Source: a cyanobacterium PCC 7702 (lineage in GTDB: Bacteria > Cyanobacteriota > Cyanobacteriia > Cyanobacteriales > Nostocaceae). Taken from it: a DNA stretch of 64,000 nt. The stretch is from positions 611,547 to 675,546 of the forward strand of contig KB235926.1 of the NCBI GenBank assembly GCA_000332255.1. The letters run 5' to 3'. The stretch's first letter is position 1. Every line of letters begins with the position of its first letter. Shown piece after piece: positions 36,927-45,897 of the stretch. Position numbers and translations under genes: made by a program. The notes beneath the pieces were generated by a model. The model was not told the DNA's origin, did no database searches, and was given only the letters and a program-made list of their open reading frames with translations.

Positions 36927-37571
36927 GTGATGAAAAATTATGCACGCCAGCACAAAAGTTTTCTCAGTCAAATGATAAATGAAAATTTTGAGGATAGAGA
37001 TTTTAGTGGATGTGATTTAAGTGGTATTGACTTAAAGGAAGTTGATTTGAGTGGAATAAACTTTGTTGGCGCTTGTTTATGCGGTGCTAATTTAAGTGGG
37101 GCTATTCTGACTGGTGCAAATCTCAGTGAGGCAAATTTATGTCAAGCGAATTTGAGCCAAGCTGATCTAAGACAAGCAAATTTATGCGGTGCTTTGTTAC
37201 GGGAAGTAAAATTAAATCAAAGCAATCTCTGGGGTGCATGTCTTTGTAATGTTGATTTCCAACAAGCAGACTTGAGTGCAGCCATATTAATCGAAGCATC
37301 ACTGATTGAAGCTAACTTAGTAAAAGCAAATCTGACAGGTACCAAGTTATGCGGGGCGATGTTAATAGAAGCAAATTTCAATCAAGCAGATTTAACAAGT
37401 GCAGATTTAAGGTGGGCAAATTTAATGGCGGCAAATTTGAGTGAAGCAATTGTGGAGAGGACTAATCTTAGTAATGTCAAATTGTACGAAACTATTATGC
37501 CTGATGGTTCAATTTATCAACAGAGCCTAGCTAATAGTTTCCAATCTATTAGCTATTACTCTGGGTTTTGA
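36927..37571 (+). CDS. Pentapeptide-repeat protein
   Basis: Nearly the whole 214-residue protein, from about residue 25 to 190, consists of A(N/D)L-x-x repeats (for example GANLSEANLCQANLSQAD), predicting a right-handed quadrilateral beta-helix. No signal peptide or transmembrane segment is evident. Such proteins are very abundant in cyanobacteria; a few bind DNA gyrase, but most have unknown functions. It converges with fraE. Cysteines recur at several repeat positions (LCGA, LCQA), perhaps only reflecting residue tolerance. Confidence 0.9.
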   Translation: MMKNYARQHKSFLSQMINENFEDRDFSGCDLSGIDLKEVDLSGINFVGACLCGANLSGAILTGANLSEANLCQANLSQADLRQANLCGALLREVKLNQSNLWGACLCNVDFQQADLSAAILIEASLIEANLVKANLTGTKLCGAMLIEANFNQADLTSADLRWANLMAANLSEAIVERTNLSNVKLYETIMPDGSIYQQSLANSFQSISYYSGF

Positions 37572-37577
37572 GCGCTA

Positions 37578-38357
37578 TTAAAACTCTCGTTGGGAGAAAA
37601 TAAATACAGCGATCGCTACTAACATAACGCTATAAACCAAGCCGTAAACAGTATTGGCAATAAGTGCAGTTGAACTGGGTAGAGCCTCTAATCCGTATAC
37701 AGCGTCGTTTTTGAGATCTAATCGGGATAAATTGGGCAAAATAAGATACAAAGCTTGAGTAAGGCGCTCTATGTTGGGATTGTTTCCCAGGCGACCAAGT
37801 TGTAGTAAATTTTGAGTAATATTTCCCATGAGGTAAATAAACAAGGTTAAAGCTGTTGCTAATAAGGAACTAGTAAACGCACCTGCAGTAATAGCAATGG
37901 CGGCGATTAAGGACAATTGTAGAAATTGGAAAAATACAGCAATTAAAATACTTGCAAGCGAATAATCAATTTTACCCAATTGTAAAAACAGCAAGTAAAT
38001 TGCTGTCATTGTGGTGATGAGAACGGCTGATACTGTTAATAATCCTAGGTATTTTCCAACAATAAATTCACTGTGACTGATAGGTTTGGCCAATAACACC
38101 AAAACCGTACGCTTTTCAATTTCTTTGTTAATCAGTCCTGTACCAACAAACACTACTACTATTAAACCGAGAAGGTTGATTGTCGCCAAGCCAAAATCTA
38201 GAAATATTTTACTTTCTGTTGTGGCGGCGATTTCGGGAAGCAGAGCAAAAGCAGCAGCGAGTATGAGGATGTAAAAGCCAATGATATATAAAAGGCGATC
38301 GCGCATTACTTCGCGAAACGCGTTTGTTGCTAATACAAAAATTCTGCCAAAGTTCAT
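37578..38357 (-). CDS. fraE: FraE, ABC-2-type permease of the filament integrity operon
   Basis: The 259 residues form about six membrane helices with an ABC-2 permease layout (MNFGRIFVLATNAFREVMRD, ELI-type NKEIEKRTVLVLLAKPISHSEF). As third gene behind fraC- and fraD-like genes, and with size close to that I recall for Anabaena FraE (about 261), it is best assigned FraE. In Anabaena, fraC, fraD and fraE are known to be required for filament integrity and heterocyst function in the absence of combined nitrogen. The associated ATPase is not adjacent. Confidence 0.85.
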   Translation of the reverse strand: MNFGRIFVLATNAFREVMRDRLLYIIGFYILILAAAFALLPEIAATTESKIFLDFGLATINLLGLIVVVFVGTGLINKEIEKRTVLVLLAKPISHSEFIVGKYLGLLTVSAVLITTMTAIYLLFLQLGKIDYSLASILIAVFFQFLQLSLIAAIAITAGAFTSSLLATALTLFIYLMGNITQNLLQLGRLGNNPNIERLTQALYLILPNLSRLDLKNDAVYGLEALPSSTALIANTVYGLVYSVMLVAIAVFIFSQREF

Positions 38358-38426
38358 TGCTGTTTAGTTATAAGTCAATTGTCTGTAATCATTTGTAATT
38401 ACTCCTAAGTTATTGGTCAATAGTGT

Positions 38427-39422
38427 TTACTGTGCAGATGGTGGCGGTCCTAAAATCGGTTTGCTAATTCTTCCGCAATCAATTTCTGCAATGACTGATT
38501 TGTCGTTTGTGGATTTGGCGATGGGGTCAATCCGACATGATTTTTGGAAGTAATATCCACGTCCGCTCAAAGAAGGACCAGTCCAGATACTTAATAAATC
38601 TAACTTATAGCCTGACTTGAGATTATATATACGCGGTTCAACTTGCCATAAAGATTTTTCTTCATATTCGCGCAAGTTAGTTTCTATAACTTGTCTACCT
38701 AGGTTTGCAACTCTTTGTTTGGCGTCTAGTAGCCATTGCTCTACTTCTGACCAAGGCCTGTCCAGAATTTGTTGCTCTATTCTCGGTTCGAGTTTTTCTA
38801 AAATCACAATTCCGTTTCTGGGAACTTTGGTTGAAGGTACTATTTTCATAACAAAGGTGCGTGGAATTTTGTCTAAACGCAAACTGGGATATTCTTGGTA
38901 CCATTTGTTGACAACGAATGTGAATTGTAAACAACAACTAATTACCAAACTACTAGCAATTAAAATAATAATTTTTTGACGGTCTTCTAATTTGGGTATT
39001 TGTGGGTTGACGTCTGTTCCCGTTCCTTCAAAAAATTCTGGAATGGCAGTAATTAATGCGGAAATTGTCGGCCAGAAAACAATTGTATTTGTGGTAATAA
39101 TATTTTCTTGATGTCGAAAGGCAAAAGTACTAATTAAAAATCCAGTTATTAATGCTCCAACTGGCATGTTGGTACCGGGAACAAGCAAGGGATTGTCGGT
39201 GGTATACCAAGCGGTACCTGCTATCAGAAACAGCCAGCCGCAAAAGGCGATAGCATCCCTGACAAAACCGTTAGATAGCCATGACATTAATAAAGAAAAA
39301 ACGCTCAAATAAATTAATGTTTGCCAGGAGTAAGCTTTGGGAGGTACTAAGATTTTTTTGATTCTTGCATAAATATCTTCAAAGATATTAAATAATCCGA
39401 ATATATCTTTCAAAACTTGCAT
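38427..39422 (-). CDS. fraD: FraD, septal-junction protein
   Basis: The 331 residues have about five membrane segments in the first 175 residues (QTLIYLSVFSLLMSWLS; CGWLFLIAGTAWYTT; VGALITGFLISTFAF; TISALITAIPEF; IILIASSLVISC), then a soluble extracytoplasmic part to the C-terminus with a helical RPWSEVEQWLLDAKQRV segment. This matches the FraD plan (about 343 residues in Anabaena), a known component of the cell-cell septal junctions. It is 11 bases downstream of fraC. Confidence 0.88.
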   Translation of the reverse strand: MQVLKDIFGLFNIFEDIYARIKKILVPPKAYSWQTLIYLSVFSLLMSWLSNGFVRDAIAFCGWLFLIAGTAWYTTDNPLLVPGTNMPVGALITGFLISTFAFRHQENIITTNTIVFWPTISALITAIPEFFEGTGTDVNPQIPKLEDRQKIIILIASSLVISCCLQFTFVVNKWYQEYPSLRLDKIPRTFVMKIVPSTKVPRNGIVILEKLEPRIEQQILDRPWSEVEQWLLDAKQRVANLGRQVIETNLREYEEKSLWQVEPRIYNLKSGYKLDLLSIWTGPSLSGRGYYFQKSCRIDPIAKSTNDKSVIAEIDCGRISKPILGPPPSAQ

Positions 39423-39433
39423 TATCGCACCTC

Positions 39434-39973
39434 TTAGAGCTGTTTGGGAATCAAAAATAAAATCATAGCAATAGCGCTGTAGCTGAGGGCATTAGCTATT
39501 AAAACAGTGGTAGCCAGATTAGTATTTTGCAATTTTAATTTCTGGCTACGACGTAAGTTGAAGCGTTGGGAAGTACTGGCAGGCTCAGACTTTTGAAAAT
39601 CTGTCAGTGAAAGTAATAAAAGTCTCAAGAACAATACTTTTAGTAAAAAAGTACCAAAGAAAATTATAAAAGCAGTTAAAATCATTAACATCTGGATTTT
39701 AGTTGAGAGAAAGTGAGCGAAGAAAATGTAACTAATTAATTCTGATTTGAGGGGTATTGCTAGTAGTGGTTCTAAGAGAAAAAATACTATCCAACCTATG
39801 GCGTTAGACAGTAAATTAATGGAGATAGCATAGAAAGTTGAAGTTCTTTTGTCAAATTTGAGTCGTTTATTCAAGATGTATGCTTCTAGGGGAATGGCTA
39901 TCAGGATGAATAAAAAATTAAATAAAATGGCACCGAGGGGAATAATTTCAGGAATCATAGCATAGTCAAACAT
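39434..39973 (-). CDS. fraC: FraC, filament integrity protein
   Basis: I chose the Met giving MFDYAMIPEI (39973), 179 residues, the length I recall for Anabaena FraC; a longer frame to 40051 adds an unlikely basic extension. Three or four membrane helices are visible (IIPLGAILFNFLFILIAIPLE; NAIGWIVFFLLEPLLAI; LTAFIIFFGTFLLKV), with a basic loop near 140. FraC, FraD and FraE act together at the septum in Anabaena. The operon presence marks a filamentous organism; fraC heads the transcript, pointing away from the CobO-like gene. Confidence 0.85.
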   Translation of the reverse strand: MFDYAMIPEIIPLGAILFNFLFILIAIPLEAYILNKRLKFDKRTSTFYAISINLLSNAIGWIVFFLLEPLLAIPLKSELISYIFFAHFLSTKIQMLMILTAFIIFFGTFLLKVLFLRLLLLSLTDFQKSEPASTSQRFNLRRSQKLKLQNTNLATTVLIANALSYSAIAMILFLIPKQL

Positions 39974-40146
39974 GACCAAATAGGTTTCTAGATGCGACTG
40001 AAGAAAGTATAGCCGCAAGCAGGACAATTTTGGGGTTTGGGGAAGATACAAGGCTAGATTTGTGAAAATCTGGACTTTCCTCTCTCTAGCAGTTATGACA
40101 AGACTTGGGTAAGATTAAAGACTGCTACGTTACAGCTTGTAGTCAG

Positions 40147-41283
40147 ATGCTCAAAAACGACATCGGTATCCGTACAGCGCAGGTACGTCCGCAAAGGGTA
40201 ACAGGACAAATTCACGTTTACGACGGTGCTGGTAAAGGTAAATCCCAAGCAGCTTTGGGAGTGGTTTTGCGTTCTATAGGTTTGGGGATAAATACACCGA
40301 ATAATTCCAACCGTGTCTTGCTGCTAAGGTTTTTAAAGGGACCGGAACGGGATTATGATGAAGATGGGGCGATCGCAGCTTTGCAGCGAGGATTTCCACA
40401 TTTAATTGATCAAGTTCGCACTGGAAGAGCGGATTTTTTTGGGCCCCACGAAATTACCCCTTTTGATAGAGTTGAGGCGGCGCGGGGTTGGGATGTGGCT
40501 AAGGGTGCGATCGCTTCTGGTTTATACTCGGTTGTTGTTTTGGATGAAATTAATCCTGTTTTAGATTTGGGGTTGCTACCGGTGGATGAGGTAGTGCAAA
40601 CGCTCAAATCCAAACCGCCAGAGTTAGAAATTATTGCTACTGGACGTGGAACACCACAAAAGTTACTTGATATTGCAGATTTGCACTCGGAAATGAAACC
40701 CCACCATCACCCTGTTGCCAAAGCACAGGGAATAGAAGGTATTGAAATTTACACTGGCTCCGGGAAAGGTAAATCTACCAGTGCTTTGGGTAAAGCTTTG
40801 CAAGCAATTGGAAGGGGAATCAATCATCCCGGTTCTACGCGCGTGTTAATTATGCAATGGCTCAAGGGTGGTACTGGTTATACAGAAGATGCAGCTCTTG
40901 CTGCTTTGCAGCAGTCTTATCCGGATGTGGTGGATCACCAACGCTGCGGTCGAGATGCGATCGTCTGGCGTAATTCCCGACAAGAATTAGATTATGTAGA
41001 AGCGGAAAGGGGTTGGGAAATTGCCAAAACTGCGATCGCTTCTGGAATTTATAAAACGATTATCCTTGACGAGCTCAATCCCACCGTGGATTTGGAACTG
41101 CTTCCTGTGGAACCAATTGTGCAAACTTTGCTGCGTAAACCTCCTCATACTGAAATTATTATTACCGGGCGTTGTCAAAACCAACCTGCATACTTTGATT
41201 TGGCGAGTGTTCATTCTGAAGTTTACTGCCACAAGCACTATGCCAATCAAGGTGTACAGCTAAAGCGAGGAGTGGATTTCTAA
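40147..41283 (+). CDS. Tandem CobO/CobA-like P-loop ATPase
   Basis: The 378-residue protein (start ATG 40147; a longer TTG frame is unlikely) is two similar halves of about 180 residues. Each has a P-loop (GAGKGKSQAALG near residue 30; GSGKGKSTSALG near 215), an RG-W/AKTAI helix and a VVLDEINP / IILDELNP Walker-B-like motif. These are the marks of cob(I)alamin or cobyrinate adenosyltransferases of the CobO/BtuR type. Other cyanobacteria encode the same duplication; whether both halves bind ATP and act in cobamide metabolism is unproven. Confidence 0.82.
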   Translation: MLKNDIGIRTAQVRPQRVTGQIHVYDGAGKGKSQAALGVVLRSIGLGINTPNNSNRVLLLRFLKGPERDYDEDGAIAALQRGFPHLIDQVRTGRADFFGPHEITPFDRVEAARGWDVAKGAIASGLYSVVVLDEINPVLDLGLLPVDEVVQTLKSKPPELEIIATGRGTPQKLLDIADLHSEMKPHHHPVAKAQGIEGIEIYTGSGKGKSTSALGKALQAIGRGINHPGSTRVLIMQWLKGGTGYTEDAALAALQQSYPDVVDHQRCGRDAIVWRNSRQELDYVEAERGWEIAKTAIASGIYKTIILDELNPTVDLELLPVEPIVQTLLRKPPHTEIIITGRCQNQPAYFDLASVHSEVYCHKHYANQGVQLKRGVDF

Positions 41284-41306
41284 ATATTAAATTACGGTTA
41301 AATATT

Positions 41307-41417
41307 ATGGACAATAGTAATTTTTTAGACTTGGTAGCCGGGGGAGTCGCAATTGTGATTGTTGTCAGCGGAATATTAATGATGTTCACCACAGTATTTA
41401 CCACCAAACACAAATAA
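41307..41417 (+). CDS. 36-residue single-helix membrane protein
   Basis: Encodes MDNSNFLDLVAGGVAIV, then a hydrophobic helix (about 9-32) ending with a short basic tail (TTKHK). It begins 23 bases after the CobO-like stop. Size and shape are like small thylakoid subunits (Psb, Pet or Ndh type), but I recognise none of these. No ribosome site of note is visible. Confidence 0.45.
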   Translation: MDNSNFLDLVAGGVAIVIVVSGILMMFTTVFTTKHK

Positions 41418-41474
41418 TCTTCAACAAAGATTTGTGTTAGTTTAGCCTGTAGTATAGATATAAGGAGATATGGC

Positions 41475-41903
41475 ATGGAAACCAAACAATTGCAGTACGA
41501 CGATATCGCTTCTCCTAGCAAGCAATTGGCTGCGATTCCAGGCACAGATACCCAAAACCTACCCAAATTAATACCTGCCCAACCTGCTCAAAATCAATGG
41601 CAAGAGATTAGCAAAGCAATTACAAAATTTGGGGAGCAGTTTCCGGAAAATTTGGAAAAATTTTCTAACGCCTACAAACAACCTTTAATTGCCTTAGGTT
41701 GGGTTTTCTTAACATTTGTTTTGGTGAAGGTAATTTTGGCAATCTTGAGTGCAATTAACGATATTCCCTTGGCGCAGCCTTTATTTGAGTTGATTGGTAT
41801 TAGTTACTCAAGTTGGTTTTCTTTTCGTTATCTGCTTAGAACTTCAACTAGAGAAGAATTAGCTGCAGAAATAGATTTAATTAAAAAACAGTTCTTAGGT
41901 TAA
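41475..41903 (+). CDS. CAAD domain-containing protein
   Basis: The 142 residues have a disordered N-terminal ~70 residues and a C-terminal CAAD domain: two membrane helices (about 75-95 and 102-118, IALGWVFLTFVLVKVILAIL; ELIGISYSSWFSFRYLL) followed by an amphipathic TREELAAEIDLIKKQFLG. CAAD anchors some cyanobacterial aminoacyl-tRNA synthetases to thylakoids, and free copies are related to CURT1 thylakoid-curvature proteins. A free copy here may shape membranes. A strong terminator follows. Confidence 0.85.
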   Translation: METKQLQYDDIASPSKQLAAIPGTDTQNLPKLIPAQPAQNQWQEISKAITKFGEQFPENLEKFSNAYKQPLIALGWVFLTFVLVKVILAILSAINDIPLAQPLFELIGISYSSWFSFRYLLRTSTREELAAEIDLIKKQFLG

Positions 41904-41934
41904 TAGCAAATTCAAATCTAAATATAGCTTTCTG

Positions 41935-41972
41935 GGTCAGGTATACTAGCTTATACTTGACCTAAATTTTTA
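41935..41972 (+). terminator. Rho-independent terminator after the CAAD gene
   Basis: Eleven-pair stem: 41935-41945 with 41952-41962 (one G-T pair), loop CTAGCT, followed by an AT-rich tract with TTTTT. Confidence 0.75.
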
Positions 41973-42175
41973 TATAATAAAATAATTTAAACTCTTGGAT
42001 TTATTTGATATAGATATCTTATAGTCAATGCCCAGAGTATATCAAAGGATAGATTAAATTCCTCTTCTTGCTAGTTAAAACACTCCTTGAGATAGTAAAT
42101 TTATGGTTGTTAAAAATCATAGTCTAGATCGCAAATTTGGATCGAGCAGGATAGATTGTTAGGAGAAGAAAAATA

Positions 42176-42586
42176 ATGACTAATGAAAATTTTAACAAAG
42201 CAATAGATAGCTCTGAGCGTGCCAAAATAGATCAGTACGACAGACATATAATTCCGGCTGAAACTGCTGCTCGGAAAGAAAGGGAAGGCGAACTGTATAA
42301 AACACTTCCTACAGAGGAAAGGGAAGCAAGTGCTAGTACGGACGACCAAACTCATCCTGGGGAAAGTGTTCACACCACAGGGGGTTACACGGTGGATAAA
42401 GAAGGTTTGTTAAACAACTATGCCATCGAACCGGAAATGTACTACGAAGTACCAGGGGATGCGCAACAGCAAGCACAGGAAGACGCTGCACAGCGTATCG
42501 AGGAGCTAAAACAAGTGAATGAAGATAAGGAAGGCCAATTAACGATGGACAGCGACCAGCGGGGTAGAGGTCCTGGCGCTATATAA
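42176..42586 (+). CDS. Hydrophilic, probably disordered hypothetical protein
   Basis: The 136 residues are rich in Glu, Gln, Asp and Ala with few hydrophobics. A central Gly-Tyr segment (HTTGGYTVDKEGLLNNYAIE) is the only part with ordered character. Homologues, as I recall, occur in other Nostocales without an assigned role. It lacks a signal peptide. A GGAGAAG ribosome site precedes the ATG. It might be stress-related, as for other hydrophilic proteins; this is speculation. Confidence 0.55.
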   Translation: MTNENFNKAIDSSERAKIDQYDRHIIPAETAARKEREGELYKTLPTEEREASASTDDQTHPGESVHTTGGYTVDKEGLLNNYAIEPEMYYEVPGDAQQQAQEDAAQRIEELKQVNEDKEGQLTMDSDQRGRGPGAI

Positions 42587-42630
42587 GAATTTTGCTTGTG
42601 GTGTTGAGAAGTTTACGGCGATGATTGGGG

Positions 42631-43290
42631 TTAGTTCCTAGTCGTCGCTTTTTTGGCCATGGGGGAATGCTCGTACTGCGCGAGCAAATCCGCCGGATCT
42701 TGATAAATAGCTATTGCTCCTGCAACTTAGGTATCGTCAAAACCTCCGCAGTGAAAGGCGATGACATCTACTCGCGCTGCGTTTGCTGATTCGATCTCGT
42801 AGGGAGTATCGCCGAGCACGATCGCTTCGTTTGGTTGTAACTGCAATTTGGCAGGGGTAGCTCTGACTATATCTGCAGCGGAGGTTGTTGTTTGGGCCAG
42901 TAAATCTTCTATTTTGATGACCTCGAGCAAGGCGAATAATTCTTGGCTTTTGGCTGAAGTGGCTACAACCAGGCGTAATCCTTCCTGTTGCAACTTTAGC
43001 AGCAGCTGTCGCGCGCCCTTGGTGAGTGTTAAAGTTGGTGCGTAATTTGTGGAGAAAAATTTCTTGACGGTAGTCGGCGATTTTTTCCTTCTCCTTCTTC
43101 GCTGGAAAGTTCCAGTACTAGTTTAGGAATGATGCGATCGCCTCCCATACCGATTAAAGGTCTAACTTCCTCGAACGCGATTTCGCGGCCAAATTTCTTT
43201 CTCAAAAGCTTCCACCCAGGCGCAAGCATGGGCATCGTTACTGAGAATCAGCGTTACATCTATATCTAGAATTACACTTTGTAATGTCAT
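42631..43290 (-). pseudogene. HAD-superfamily phosphatase pseudogene
   Basis: A HAD (phosphoglycolate-phosphatase/beta-phosphoglucomutase-like) gene can be read from ATG 43290 across three frames: LQSVILDIDVTLIL with SNDAHACAWVEAF, then KKFGREIAFEEVRPLIGMGGD, then GARQLL...LQQEGLRLVVATSAKSQEL, ANAAR, GDTPYEIESA. Frameshifts lie near 43205, 43090 and 43060, and a TAA (42727-42729) interrupts before VAGAIAIYQDPADLL. The nucleophile motif also reads DIDVTL rather than DxDGT. With three shifts, a stop and a damaged motif, this is dead. Confidence 0.85.
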
Positions 43291-43800
43291 TTTCCCATTT
43301 CCTTTTTGGTCAATACAACATTACATGGAAATTCCTGGGATTACCTCCTTCTGCGTAGCTACTTTTGTGCAATGTTGGGTGGGTCAGTACCACAAGTATT
43401 GTGATTGGTGCCAATAGGAGGAAATATATAGTGGTTTGTGATGTTTTTTTACTTACGAAAGTAATTACAAATTTTTCTTATCAACATCGTTTCTAAACCT
43501 CACATTTGTTATGCTTACCTGCCACTACCGCGATCATCTGAGTGAGTTTGACCGATACTTGCAAGTTGGATTCTAATAATTTTCGTTGTCCTAATCACAA
43601 GATGCTCCCTCTAGGATCTGTTTAATTCCATCTACAAAGCAAAAGACAGAGCAACAGGAGTAGTTTGCTAGAATTTGCCAATTTGGCAGAGTTTGGTGGG
43701 GTAAAAGTCCAGGACTTATCCAAAATAGGAGGCTTTTTGGGGGTTAGGAATCTTGCCGGTCAAAAAGTATAATCATATTTACCTATTTCTGGCGCGTGGT
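43291..43800. other. Intergenic region, no supported gene
   Basis: 510 bases upstream of the K+ channel gene. An extended frame enters from 43753 (TTG), but the preferred start is ATG 43801. I see no terminator, repeat or second gene. The region is expected to hold the promoters. Confidence 0.4.
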
Positions 43801-45852
43801 ATGGAGAATACCCACCAATCTCTTCATTCCTCCCAAACAAAGTTACATCGATTTTTAGTTTGCGGATTGGGAAGTTTGGGTCAGCAGTGCGTTGCTGTTT
43901 TAAAGGAGTATGGTGCTATTGTTAGTGCCATTGATTTGGTACCACCTTCTAGCTGGGAAGTATCAAATTTACAAGAATTGCTAGAAGAATTCCTGATTGG
44001 AGATTGCTGCCAGGCGAATATTCTAGAACAGGCTGGCATCCGCCAGTGCCGAGCTGTACTTTTGGTTACCAGTGATGAAGGGGTGAACATAGAAGCCGCT
44101 TTTGCAGCACGACTTTTAAATCCTCAAGTGCGTTTGGTTGTACGGTCAGATAAACAAAATCTTAATAAACTTTTAAGTGAAAACCTCGGTAATTTCGTTG
44201 CTTTTGAACCAACTCAACTAACTGCTTCTGCTTTTGCGTTTGCTGCTCTTGGTAATGAAAATTTGGGATACTTTCACCTGGAGGGACGTAAACTGCGAGT
44301 AGTCAAGCATCAAATTAAAAACGATGATTTTTGGTGCAATAAATGGCAGTTACACCAACTCAATACTTCTTTTCGCCGCGTATTAAATTATGCTACTCCT
44401 TCCTCAAAATTGCCGTTGCAATTTTATGAGTGGGAAGGCGAAACAACTTTGCGCTCGGGAGACACGATCGTTTATATCGAGGTTGCAGATTTGTTTCCTT
44501 TGGAACAACGTTCGGCAATTCAGTCCAGGAGCATCTTGCAGCAATTGTGGCAAGAATTTATTCCCAGTTTGTCATGGAAGGGTCTCAAGCAGATTGGCGA
44601 TTACCTACGGTGGAATGGACGCACCGTGCGGGTGGCAATTATTTGCGGTATGACAGTGATTTTTTTGTGGTGTGGCGGAACAATTCTTTATACTCTCAAC
44701 TATCCAACTTCTACCATGGTGGAGGCATTTTATGCCACGGCAGTCTTGCTTTTGGGAGGATATGGTGATTTATTCGGTAGTGTAAAATTCAAAACCCAGC
44801 CCGAGCCAGCTCAGTATATGCCAGGATGGTTGCGGTTGTTAAGTTTGGGGTTAACGTTAGCAGGTACGGCTTTTGTGGGGGTGTTGTATGCTTTGCTGAC
44901 CGAGAAACTTCTCAGTTCAAAATTTCAGTTTCTCCTTCCTGGTGCTCGCACACCAAAACCCCGGCAAGATCACGTTGTCTTGATAGGATTGAATCGGGTC
45001 GGTCGGCAAATTGCAACTCTTTTGCTAGAACTCAAACAACCTTTGATTGCAGTTACCCCTACAGCAGTGGATACCAATATCTCTCCCAAAATACCGGTGG
45101 TTGTTGACAATTTTGCAGCTGCTTTAACAAAGGTGAATATTGCTCGTGCTAAAAGCGTGGTGGTGGTAACAGATGATGAAATGGAGAATCTGGAAATTAG
45201 TTTGATGGCTCATAGTTTCAATCCCGATACCGGTTTGGTTATACGTACCTATAACCGTCAGTTTAGCGAGCGAATTGCGCAGTTGTTTTCCTACGCCCAG
45301 GTGCTGTGTACGTCTGCTTTGTCGGCGGAAGTTTTTGCTGCTGCTGCTTTTGGAGAAAATATTCTCGGTTTGTTTCACCTGAACAATCAAACTATTCAGC
45401 TGGTAGAGTACGCGGTGGAGGATGGGGATACTTTAAATGGTTTGATGTTGAGCGATGTTGCTTATGGCTATGGTGCTGTTCCCATTCTTTACCAAAAGGC
45501 TTCCAAGTCTCCTCCTAAGTTGATGCCTGCTTACGAAACTACTGTTGCTGTTGGCGATCGCTTGGTTGTTCTGGCTACTACTTCTAGTCTACAGTGCATT
45601 GAACGTGGCCAGTTGGCTCCCCGCAATTGGCAGGTGTTGGTTGAAAAGGCTTTTACCAATGATGCCATTTTTGACGGTGCTAATGAAATTAGTGTGATTT
45701 CTGGCTGTAATATCAGTACAGCTAGGCAATTAATGAAAAATTTACCGGCTGTGCTACCTAACCCGTTATACAAACAACAAGCTCAGCGCTTGGTTTTCAA
45801 GTTGAATAAGTTAAGGGTCATGGCTCGGGTGATACCAATAGAATCTCGCTAA
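43801..45852 (+). CDS. Potassium-channel-like protein, RCK-pore-RCK
   Basis: The 683 residues from ATG 43801 start with an RCK (TrkA-N) domain (FLVCGLGSLGQQCVAVLKEYG; Rossmann), followed by a helix-pore-helix unit near 280-380. The pore loop reads LLGGYGDLFG: the potassium filter T-V-G-Y-G-D appears as L-G-G-Y-G-D. A second RCK follows (HVVLIGLNRVGRQIATLLLELK). RCK domains bind nucleotides or ions to gate pores. The order RCK-2TM-RCK, rather than 2TM-RCK-RCK, is uncommon. Potassium transport is inferred; selectivity is untested. Confidence 0.82.
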   Translation: MENTHQSLHSSQTKLHRFLVCGLGSLGQQCVAVLKEYGAIVSAIDLVPPSSWEVSNLQELLEEFLIGDCCQANILEQAGIRQCRAVLLVTSDEGVNIEAAFAARLLNPQVRLVVRSDKQNLNKLLSENLGNFVAFEPTQLTASAFAFAALGNENLGYFHLEGRKLRVVKHQIKNDDFWCNKWQLHQLNTSFRRVLNYATPSSKLPLQFYEWEGETTLRSGDTIVYIEVADLFPLEQRSAIQSRSILQQLWQEFIPSLSWKGLKQIGDYLRWNGRTVRVAIICGMTVIFLWCGGTILYTLNYPTSTMVEAFYATAVLLLGGYGDLFGSVKFKTQPEPAQYMPGWLRLLSLGLTLAGTAFVGVLYALLTEKLLSSKFQFLLPGARTPKPRQDHVVLIGLNRVGRQIATLLLELKQPLIAVTPTAVDTNISPKIPVVVDNFAAALTKVNIARAKSVVVVTDDEMENLEISLMAHSFNPDTGLVIRTYNRQFSERIAQLFSYAQVLCTSALSAEVFAAAAFGENILGLFHLNNQTIQLVEYAVEDGDTLNGLMLSDVAYGYGAVPILYQKASKSPPKLMPAYETTVAVGDRLVVLATTSSLQCIERGQLAPRNWQVLVEKAFTNDAIFDGANEISVISGCNISTARQLMKNLPAVLPNPLYKQQAQRLVFKLNKLRVMARVIPIESR

Positions 45853-45897
45853 ACTTTCTTGCTTATTGTTATATAACCATAGAGATATGAATTCTGC

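Noticed and set aside
36927-37571. Pentapeptide-repeat coding region as a CRISPR-like DNA array
   Set aside because: The 15-base periodicity comes from the protein repeats, and there are no uniform repeats with unique spacers.
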